46,532 nucleotides of DNA from Candidatus Kuenenia stuttgartensis (GTDB lineage Bacteria > Planctomycetota > Planctomycetia > Pirellulales > UBA1268): positions 1 to 46,532 of the forward strand of contig CAMCCR010000004.1 of the NCBI GenBank assembly GCA_945873085.1, written 5' to 3'. Below, in pieces: positions 28,756 through 38,995 of this stretch; within the stretch, counting starts at the first letter, position 1, and each line of letters opens with the position of its first letter. A program made the translations under genes and the position numbers. Below the pieces are notes generated by a model. It was not told where the DNA came from. It saw only the letters and a list, made by a program, of their open reading frames with translations, and searched no databases.

Positions 28756-29111
28756 CACGGCTTCTCCGCATCGGGGCAGGTGCACGCCAACCGTCCGCAC
28801 CCCGGGCATCCCTGCCCGTACTTGCGTCTCACCGCCTCGTCGAGATCGACGTCGACGACGTTGGCGATCGTCACGAGCCAGGCGAGCACGTCGGCAAACT
28901 CAAGCGAGATCTCCTCCTTGGTGCCGCTGCGGAGCGCCGTGGCAAGCTCGCCGATCTCCTCCGTGAGCCACATGAACGTCCCTTCGACGCCCCGGGCGGC
29001 ATCCTTGTCGTGGTACATCCGCCGGATGAGCGACTGGAATTCGTTGAGCGTCATGGGGTTCACCACGGCATCGGGCTCGAGGGGATTGGAGAAAACGGGG
29101 CTCGGTGTCAC
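28755..29111 (-). CDS. MazG-like nucleotide pyrophosphohydrolase with Cys-rich C-terminal tail
   Basis: GTFMWLTEEIGELATALR..EEISLEFADVLAWLVTIANVVDVDLDEAV; tail CPGCGRLACTCPD. Confidence 0.88.
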   Translation of the reverse strand: MTPSPVFSNPLEPDAVVNPMTLNEFQSLIRRMYHDKDAARGVEGTFMWLTEEIGELATALRSGTKEEISLEFADVLAWLVTIANVVDVDLDEAVRRKYGQGCPGCGRLACTCPDAEKP

Positions 29112-29152
29112 AGACGGGCGAGGGCGGCCACGGGCCCCGGAAGAGAGCCGTT

Positions 29153-32245
<3,093 letters not shown>

Positions 32246-32316
32246 CGCCGTCCTCCCCGCTACCGTCCGCCAGACAGACCTTCCGGGCCGCCGGCAGGCT
32301 TTCGACAAACCCCGAA

Positions 32317-32333
32317 CGTCGGGATTCCCGACG
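32317..32333. other. 7-bp hairpin CGTCGGG-ATT-CCCGACG directly after the adaptor gene stop
   Basis: Perfect inverted repeat in the adaptor/pump intercistronic gap; no strong T-run. Confidence 0.5.
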
Positions 32334-32334
32334 G

Positions 32335-33933
32335 CTACTCTTCTCTCTCGAGGAGCAATTCGCTCTTGAGCACGAACGCGCCCCCCACGACGACCGGCTC
32401 CCCCTCCTGGAGGCCTGAGACGATCTCGACGAGATCGCCGTTGTCGAGGCCGGTGGTGACGGCGACGCGCCGGTAGCGTCCTTCGGTGAGTGGCTCGAAG
32501 ACGAACGCCTCCCCGTCGTGCCGCATGATGGCAGCGGCGGGAACAGCCAAGGCGTCACGAACGCTTCCCTGGGGGAGATCGACCCAGACGAACATCCCCG
32601 GCTTCAGATGGGCATCGTCATTCTCGAGCTCGGCCACCAGCGGCACGCTCCGCGATTCGGCCTCGACGATCGCGCCGACATGGTGGACGCGGGCGACGAG
32701 TTCGTGGCGCTGGGCCCCCGGAACGTTCACCTTGACCTGCTGCCCCTGGACGACATCGACGGCCGTCCACTCCCGCTCGTGAATCTGGGCCCGCACCCAG
32801 AGGAGCGACGTGTCGGCGACGACAAACATCGGATCCCCAAGCTGGACACGCTCCCCCCGGGCCACGAAGACATCCTCGACGACCCCGTCGAAGGGCGTCC
32901 GGAGGACGAGCGTGCTCAGCGATCCGGTATCGCCGGGGCTGTCGGGGACATCCTCGGCGACCGACGCGATATCGGCGCCGAGCCGGCTCCCGACGAGAGT
33001 GCGAAGATGCTCCTTCGACACTTGGACGAGCCGATCGGCCTGGGAAAGGCTCGCCCGCGCCCGATTCCTTTCCTGTCGGGTCATGAACAGCGCCTCCTCG
33101 CAGGCGGCATCGAAGTTCGCCTTCGCCACCTCGAGGTTGCTCGTCCGTTCCTCGATGATCCGCCCCGAGAGCACCCCGCCGTCCCGCAACTCGCTGGTGC
33201 TGCGGTTGATCTTCTCGATGAGGAGGAGCTTGGAGTACGCCCCGAAGATCTTCTCCCGATTGTTGCCCAGAATGCGGTCCTTGAACATCACCTCGACATC
33301 GGCCAGCGGCGGCTTGTTTGCGAGCGTCTCGAGGAGCAATTCGACGTTGTCGGAGATCGTTGTCGACCACTCAGCGGCTTTGATCTCGATCTGCTTGTCG
33401 TCCTCGCGGCGGCGGACATCGTCTCGGGCTGTGCCCACCGCGGGGCTCGACAACTCGGCGAGGGAGTCCCCCTTGGACACTCGCTGCCGGACCTGCGCAA
33501 ACACTTGAGAGATGATGCCGTCGACGGGGGAGGCGTAATCGAGCCGGCGTCGCGCGTCGTAGTCGAGCCGACCGGGAACAGTGAGCTGATCGTGCATCGC
33601 CATCCGGGTGACCGTCCCCAGTTCGATCCCGGCAGACGTCCGCGATCCCTCCGGGAGAAAAACTTCGGCGGCGAGCGTACTAGCCGGGGCCTGCGTTCCC
33701 GCGGCGGCCTGTTCTTCGCTCGGATGTTCCCCGCCACTGAAGTGGTGGGTTGAGATCCACCACCACGCAAGCCCCCCCAAAGCCAGGGCCACACTCCCCC
33801 CCAGTCCTTTCCGGAGCTTGGCCAGGATTCCCGCAGGCGTTCGCCCTCCGGGGGCCTTTCCCCCGGGCGTGCTGACCTGGGGTGAGCGGGCGGAACGCTC
33901 GTCCTGACTCTCTGCGGCGACGCTGGCGCTCAT
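32335..33933 (-). CDS. Efflux RND transporter periplasmic adaptor subunit (CzcB/CusB type)
   Basis: ATG at 33933; VTRMAMHDQLTVPGRLDYDARRRLDYASPVDGIISQVFAQVRQRVSKGDSLAELSSPA; LRTPFDGVVEDVFVARGERVQLGDPMFVVADTSLLWVRAQIHE. Confidence 0.92.
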   Translation of the reverse strand: MSASVAAESQDERSARSPQVSTPGGKAPGGRTPAGILAKLRKGLGGSVALALGGLAWWWISTHHFSGGEHPSEEQAAAGTQAPASTLAAEVFLPEGSRTSAGIELGTVTRMAMHDQLTVPGRLDYDARRRLDYASPVDGIISQVFAQVRQRVSKGDSLAELSSPAVGTARDDVRRREDDKQIEIKAAEWSTTISDNVELLLETLANKPPLADVEVMFKDRILGNNREKIFGAYSKLLLIEKINRSTSELRDGGVLSGRIIEERTSNLEVAKANFDAACEEALFMTRQERNRARASLSQADRLVQVSKEHLRTLVGSRLGADIASVAEDVPDSPGDTGSLSTLVLRTPFDGVVEDVFVARGERVQLGDPMFVVADTSLLWVRAQIHEREWTAVDVVQGQQVKVNVPGAQRHELVARVHHVGAIVEAESRSVPLVAELENDDAHLKPGMFVWVDLPQGSVRDALAVPAAAIMRHDGEAFVFEPLTEGRYRRVAVTTGLDNGDLVEIVSGLQEGEPVVVGGAFVLKSELLLEREE

Positions 33934-34171
33934 GGTGGGGCGGACTCCGGTGGACGGCGGGCGGTGGAGCCGGCCACCCCGGATTCTACACAACAACGCT
34001 CCACTCCTTATACTTCTCGATCCGGTTCCTCATCCTTCCAAGCATCGGGCCCAACGCTCCTGCGGGCCCGATACTCCGACGACACCCACTGCCGCCGCCC
34101 CGGTCTCGGACGCGCCGCCGATTCCGGCCGCCCCGAGACTCCCGCCCACCGGTGCCCCCCGAGGCTCTTTC

Positions 34172-35731
34172 ATGACGTCCGCCCGAATGATCCGCATTTT
34201 CGACACCACTCTCCGCGACGGCGAGCAATCCCCGGGCGCGAGCATGAACCTCACCGAGAAGATGGAGATCGCCCAGGCGCTCCAGCAATTGGGGGTCGAT
34301 GTCATCGAGGCCGGCTTCCCGGTCGCCTCACCGGGCGACTTCGCGAGCGTTCGGGAGATCGCCGCCACGATCCGCGGGGCCATCGTCTGCGGTCTGGCCC
34401 GCTGCAATGACGCCGACATCGACCGTGCGTGGGAGGCCCTCCGCGGCGCGGAACGGCCGCGGATCCACGTCTTCCTCGCCACGAGTTCGATCCATCGGGA
34501 GTTCAAGCTGCGGATGACCGAGGACGAAGTCGTGGCCCGCGCCGTCGCTGGGGTGCAACGGGCGCGGCAACTCTGTCCGGACATTGAGTTCTCGCCGGAG
34601 GACGCCGCGCGCACCGAGCTCGACTTCCTCTGCCGCGTCGTCGAGGCGGCGATTGACGCCGGCGCGACCACCGTGAACATTCCCGACACCGTCGGGTATG
34701 CCACGCCCCAGCAGATGCACCGCGTCATCAGCACCCTCCGCGAGCGTGTCCGGGGGATCGACCGCGCCGTGATCAGCGTCCATTGCCATGACGACCTCGG
34801 CCTGGCGGTGGCCAACAGCCTCGCGGCCGTCGAAGCGGGTGCCGGGCAGATCGAGTGCACGATCAACGGGCTTGGCGAGCGGGCCGGGAACTGCTCGCTC
34901 GAGGAGGTGGTCATGGCACTGCGGACGCGCCGCGACCATTACGGCTGCGAGACGCGGATCGCCACCCAGAAGCTCGTGCCGACAAGCCGGCTCGTGGCGA
35001 CGATCACCGGGATCCAGGTTCCGCGCAACAAGGCGATCGTCGGCCGCAACGCGTTTGCCCACGAATCGGGGATCCATCAGGACGGCATGCTTAAGGAACG
35101 GAGCACGTACGAGATCATCCGCCCCGAGGACGTGGGGCTCGATCGCACCGATCTCGTCCTCGGCAAGCACAGCGGCCGGGCCGCCCTTGCCGATCGCGCC
35201 AAGGCGCTGGGCTACCAACTGACCGCAGAACAGCTCCAGACCCTCTTCGACCGGTTCAAGGTGCTCGCCGATCGGAAGAAGGAGATCTACGACGGCGACA
35301 TCGCCGCGCTCTGCGAGGATCAGTTCACCGATCTCCCGGAGCGATTCACGCTCGTCGGCTACGACCTCACCTGCTCCAGCGGCCAGCCGCCCCGCGTCCG
35401 GCTCCGTGTTGCCCAGGGGGGTGAGGAGAGCTCCGTAGAAGTGAACGCCGGGGACGGCCCGATCGACGGCATCTTTCTGGCGATCGAGAAGCTCACCGGC
35501 GTGATGACCGTCTGCCGCGACTTCCGTGTCCAGGCGGTGACCGTCGGCAAGGATGCCCAGGCGGAGGTGACGGTGGAGCTTCAACCCGCCGGCGCCGCAC
35601 CCGGGAGCCAGATCGCCCGCGGCCGCGGCGTGTCGACCGATTCACTCGAAGCCTCGGCAAAGGCTTTTCTCGCGGCGGTCAACCGGGTTGCCCTCGGCGA
35701 CCAAACGCGGCTCCACCCCCAGCGGGGCTGA
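34172..35731 (+). CDS. leuA: 2-isopropylmalate synthase
   Basis: MIRIFDTTLRDGEQSPGASMNLTEKMEIAQALQQLGVDVIEAGFPVASPGDF; HCHDDLGLAVANSLAAVEAGAGQIECTINGLGERAGN; AFAHESGIHQDG; LGKHSGR. Confidence 0.97.
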   Translation: MTSARMIRIFDTTLRDGEQSPGASMNLTEKMEIAQALQQLGVDVIEAGFPVASPGDFASVREIAATIRGAIVCGLARCNDADIDRAWEALRGAERPRIHVFLATSSIHREFKLRMTEDEVVARAVAGVQRARQLCPDIEFSPEDAARTELDFLCRVVEAAIDAGATTVNIPDTVGYATPQQMHRVISTLRERVRGIDRAVISVHCHDDLGLAVANSLAAVEAGAGQIECTINGLGERAGNCSLEEVVMALRTRRDHYGCETRIATQKLVPTSRLVATITGIQVPRNKAIVGRNAFAHESGIHQDGMLKERSTYEIIRPEDVGLDRTDLVLGKHSGRAALADRAKALGYQLTAEQLQTLFDRFKVLADRKKEIYDGDIAALCEDQFTDLPERFTLVGYDLTCSSGQPPRVRLRVAQGGEESSVEVNAGDGPIDGIFLAIEKLTGVMTVCRDFRVQAVTVGKDAQAEVTVELQPAGAAPGSQIARGRGVSTDSLEASAKAFLAAVNRVALGDQTRLHPQRG

Positions 35732-35761
35732 GCGTCCCTCGGGCGATCCAACGCCCCGCCA

Positions 35762-36109
35762 TCAGATCGCTTCGCGGCCGCGTTCGCCGGTGCGGATTCT
35801 GACGCATTCGTCCATGGGCAGGATGAAGATTTTACCGTCACCGATCTCCCCCTCCTCGCCCGTCCGGCCACCCTTGACGATGGCCGCGATCGTCGGCTCG
35901 ACGAAGTCGTCGTTGACCGCGATCTGAAGTTGGACCTTGCGGAGGAGATTGACCGCGATCTCGTGGCCGCGGTAGCTCTCGACATGCCCGCGCTGCCGCC
36001 CGAAGCCCTGAACGTCGAGGACCGTGAGCCGGAAGACCTCAACCTCCGAAAGCGCTTGCTTGACGCTCTCGAGATGGGCTGGCTGAATGATGGCGATGAT
36101 GAGCTTCAC
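35762..36109 (-). CDS. Nitrogen regulatory protein P-II (GlnB/GlnK family)
   Basis: GTG start; VKLIIAIIQPAHLESVKQALSEVEVFRLTVLDVQGFGRQRGHVESYRGHEIAVNLLRKVQLQIAV...GGRTGEEGEIGDGKIFILPMDECVRIRTGERGREAI. Confidence 0.95.
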   Translation of the reverse strand: MKLIIAIIQPAHLESVKQALSEVEVFRLTVLDVQGFGRQRGHVESYRGHEIAVNLLRKVQLQIAVNDDFVEPTIAAIVKGGRTGEEGEIGDGKIFILPMDECVRIRTGERGREAI

Positions 36110-36205
36110 CGACGGCGTACCTCCGTCACGACAGCCTACCCGCAAACACCTCCCGAGTGGCAAGGGGGCAAGCCACCCCGGCGAGCCGCCCGTCGCCAAC
36201 GAGCC

Positions 36206-36229
36206 GGGCCGGGGAGCATCCCCCGGCCC
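36206..36229 (-). other. Intercistronic hairpin C, 9-bp stem
   Basis: GGGCCGGGG (36206-36214) / CCCCGGCCC (36221-36229), 6-nt loop. Confidence 0.6.
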
Positions 36230-36257
36230 TGAACGCTCCTGAAGACAACCCCGAAGA

Positions 36258-36310
36258 ATGCCCCGGCCTGGGTGAGCTAGGCGGAGTGCCCACCCAAGCC
36301 GTTGGGGCAT
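36258..36310 (-). other. Intercistronic hairpin B, 17-position stem
   Basis: ATGCCCC+GGCCTGGGTG (36258-36274) pairs with CACCCAAGCC+GGGGCAT (36291-36300, 36304-36310), one mismatch and a 3-nt bulge; weak T-rich ATTCTTC follows on the minus strand. Confidence 0.65.
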
Positions 36311-36324
36311 CCTTCTGGATCATG

Positions 36325-36357
36325 ACCGTCGGGGGGCTTCTTCTCCCCCCCGACGGT
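36325..36357 (-). terminator. Terminator/attenuator-like hairpin A after amtB
   Basis: Perfect 12-bp stem ACCGTCGGGGGG (36325-36336)/CCCCCCGACGGT (36346-36357), 9-nt loop; no T-run. Confidence 0.6.
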
Positions 36358-36378
36358 GAGCGGTGCGGGTGACCACCG

Positions 36379-37932
36379 TTATTCGGTGCGGATCAGCTGG
36401 AAGCCGTGGTAGGCCTCGTTGCCATGCTCGCCGATGTCGAGTCCCTCGACTTCTTCGTGCGGCGAGACCCGCAGGCCAACAGCGAACTTGAGGATGAACC
36501 AGCAGATCGCCGAAACCGGAGCGACATAAGCCCCGACGGCGAGGACGCCGAGGAGTTGGATCCAGAGTTGCTCGACTCCACCGCCGTAGAAGAGGCCCGC
36601 CTTCGGACCGCCGGCGACCATCGACCCGAACGGTCCGGCAACCACCGATTGCGACAAGTCACTCGAGTTGAAGAGCCCGACGCAGAGCGTGCCGAGGATC
36701 CCGCAGACGAGATGGACGCTCGTCGCTCCGACCGGGTCGTCGATCTTGAGGCGATCGAAGAACATGACGGAGAACACGACGATCACACCGGCGACGGCTC
36801 CGATGAGCATCGAGGCCGGAACAGTCACGTAGGCGGCGCTGGCGGTGATGCCGACGAGCCCGGCGAGACATCCGTTGAGCGTCATGCCGATGTCTGGCTT
36901 CCCGAGGAGGAGCCAAGCGGTGATCGTCGCCGTGATCGTCGCTGCTGCCGCGGCGGAGTTGGTGTTGACGGCCACCTGGGCGGCGAGCCGACCACCATCA
37001 CCGGCCACACTCATCGTGCTCCCCGGGTTGAAGCCGAACCAACCGAACCAGAGGACGAGGCAACCGATGAAGGCCAGCGACATGTTGTGGCCGGGAATCG
37101 CCTGAACGCGCCCGTCAGCGGAATACTTCCCGATCCGCGGCCCGAGGATCATCGCCCCAGTGAGCGCGGCCCAGCCTCCCACGGAGTGCACCGCGGAACA
37201 TCCTGCAAAGTCCCAAAAGCCCTTCTGGGCCAGGAACCCGCCCCCCCAGATCCAGTGCCCGGTGACCGGATAGATCACCACGGCCATGAGGAAGCTGAAG
37301 AGGATGAAGGAGTGGTACTTGATCCGCTCGGCGACGGCGCCGGAGACGATCGTCGCGGCGGTCCCGGCGAACACCAACTGGAAGAAGAACTTGGCCCACA
37401 GCGGGACACCAGTCCAACTGATCGAGCCATAAGCACCGGCATATTTGTCACCGACGGCCGGGCTGTTGTCGGCCGCCCCAACCATGAACGAGCCGGAGTT
37501 TCCAATCCAGCCGCCGGCATCGGTGCCGAACATCAGATCCCAGCCGAGGAACCAGAAGGCGACTGCCGTGGCGGCGAAGACGATGAAGTTTTTGGAGAGG
37601 ATGTTGACGCAGTTCTTGGCCCGGGCGAAGCCCGACTCGACGCATCCGAAGCCGAGGTTCATGAAGAACACGAGCATCCCAGCAATCAACACCCAGACGG
37701 TGTCGGCCGCGAGCCAGAGGTTCGTCACCATCTCCTCGGTGGTGGGAATGGGGATGGCAGGCGGAGTGGGGACCGCGTCCTGAGCGATGGCGGTGCCCGA
37801 AAGCGTCGCCAGGAAGAGGGCCATCCCAACCGTGCCGGTGCCGGTGAGCACCGACGTCAACCGCGGGAGCGATTTGACCACCCGGCTGACGAGCAGGTTG
37901 GCAACTGAATCAGAAACACAAAGGGATCGCAT
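36379..37932 (-). CDS. amtB: Ammonium transporter (Amt family)
   Basis: ATG at 37932; VWVLIAGMLVFFMNLGFGCVESGFARAKNCVNILSKNFIVFAATAVAFWFLGW; FQLVFAGTAATIVSGAVAERIKYHSFILFSFLMAVVIYPVTGHWIWGGG; DFAGCSAVHSVGGWAALTGAMILGPR. Confidence 0.96.
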   Translation of the reverse strand: MRSLCVSDSVANLLVSRVVKSLPRLTSVLTGTGTVGMALFLATLSGTAIAQDAVPTPPAIPIPTTEEMVTNLWLAADTVWVLIAGMLVFFMNLGFGCVESGFARAKNCVNILSKNFIVFAATAVAFWFLGWDLMFGTDAGGWIGNSGSFMVGAADNSPAVGDKYAGAYGSISWTGVPLWAKFFFQLVFAGTAATIVSGAVAERIKYHSFILFSFLMAVVIYPVTGHWIWGGGFLAQKGFWDFAGCSAVHSVGGWAALTGAMILGPRIGKYSADGRVQAIPGHNMSLAFIGCLVLWFGWFGFNPGSTMSVAGDGGRLAAQVAVNTNSAAAAATITATITAWLLLGKPDIGMTLNGCLAGLVGITASAAYVTVPASMLIGAVAGVIVVFSVMFFDRLKIDDPVGATSVHLVCGILGTLCVGLFNSSDLSQSVVAGPFGSMVAGGPKAGLFYGGGVEQLWIQLLGVLAVGAYVAPVSAICWFILKFAVGLRVSPHEEVEGLDIGEHGNEAYHGFQLIRTE

Positions 37933-38023
37933 GGGCACTCCAGAGGGGTTGCGGTCCGGGACGAACACCTCCGCAGTGTTCGATCCTCGGACGGGGTCCG
38001 AAAACCTCCGTGCTTCCCCTCAA

Positions 38024-38039
38024 TTCAAACGGCGTGCCA
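38024..38039 (-). promoter_or_regulatory. Near-consensus sigma54 (-24/-12) promoter upstream of amtB
   Basis: Minus-strand TGGCACG-CCGT-TTGAA versus consensus TGGCACG-N4-TTGCW; correct spacing, one deviation (C to A in the -12 GC). Confidence 0.5.
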
Positions 38040-38287
38040 ATCGCCCAATCGATCTGGCGTAAAAGGTCCTGAAGACCGGAAAAGACTTGGAAAACGCGGC
38101 AATTCATTCCCAGTCGCGCTCGTAACCCGGCGGAAAACGACCGTCTGATTGGGGCGACCAGTGCCCTCGCGGCGCAGTTTCCGGGCAGAGTGATGCCGAA
38201 GTTCTATGCAGGTCGCCGGAACCGGGGGGAGAAGCGTCGGCCGACGTTCACAGCCGAGCCGACGCACCGTTCCAGGCGGCGACGATC

Positions 38288-38995
38288 TCAGAGATCGACC
38301 GCGAGGGGGGCAATCAAGCTCAAGGGCTGACCACTCGCCGGATGGGGAAAGGCGATCTGTGCCGCGTGGAGCCAGAGCCGCCCGACGGATTGGTTGGGAC
38401 CGTAGAGCCTGTCTCCGAGTACCGGGCAACCGAGCCAGGCCATGTGGACGCGGAGTTGGTGCGACCTTCCGGTGACGGGATTCAGATCGACTGCCGTCAC
38501 GCCCTCGGGAAGCCCCAGTCCGTCGACCATCACCCACCGGGACGTGGCCGCGCGCCCCAGGATCGGATCGACGCGCTGGCGGGGGGGAGCGGCGGCATCC
38601 GGCGCCAGCGGCAGATGGACCACCCCTTCAGGCCCGGGCAGCCGACCGACGACCAAAGCGCGATATGACTTCCGGACCAGCCCCCCCTCGAAAGCCCGCC
38701 CGAGGGCGGCTCTGGCTTCGGCTGTCCGGGCGAGAACGAGCAGCCCCGAGGTGTCACGGTCGAGACGGTGGACGGCCTCCGGGCGGGGCTGGTTGGCGAG
38801 TTCACCGGCAGCGAGAACGGTGGCCACATCGGGCGGGTCGTGCGGCGTCCGGGCCGGAACACTCGGCATCCCGGGCGGCTTGTCGACCACGACGACATGC
38901 TTGTCGAGGAGCAGGATCCGCAAGCCCAGCGTGCCGCTGGCCCGCGAGCCTTCCCGCTCCCGGTCGATCACAGCACACCCAAGCTCTCGACCCAT
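38288..38995 (-). CDS. RluA-family pseudouridine synthase
   Basis: LLLDKHVVVVDKPPGMPSVPA; EAVHRLDRDTSGLLVLART; KSYRALVVG; LNPVTGRSHQLRVHMAWLGCPVLGDRLYG. ATG at 38995, overlapping the upstream gene by 28 nt. Confidence 0.93.
   Translation of the reverse strand: MGRELGCAVIDREREGSRASGTLGLRILLLDKHVVVVDKPPGMPSVPARTPHDPPDVATVLAAGELANQPRPEAVHRLDRDTSGLLVLARTAEARAALGRAFEGGLVRKSYRALVVGRLPGPEGVVHLPLAPDAAAPPRQRVDPILGRAATSRWVMVDGLGLPEGVTAVDLNPVTGRSHQLRVHMAWLGCPVLGDRLYGPNQSVGRLWLHAAQIAFPHPASGQPLSLIAPLAVDL

Noticed and set aside
36406-37908. 500-aa plus-strand ORF
   Set aside because: Exact antisense of amtB; no domain signature.
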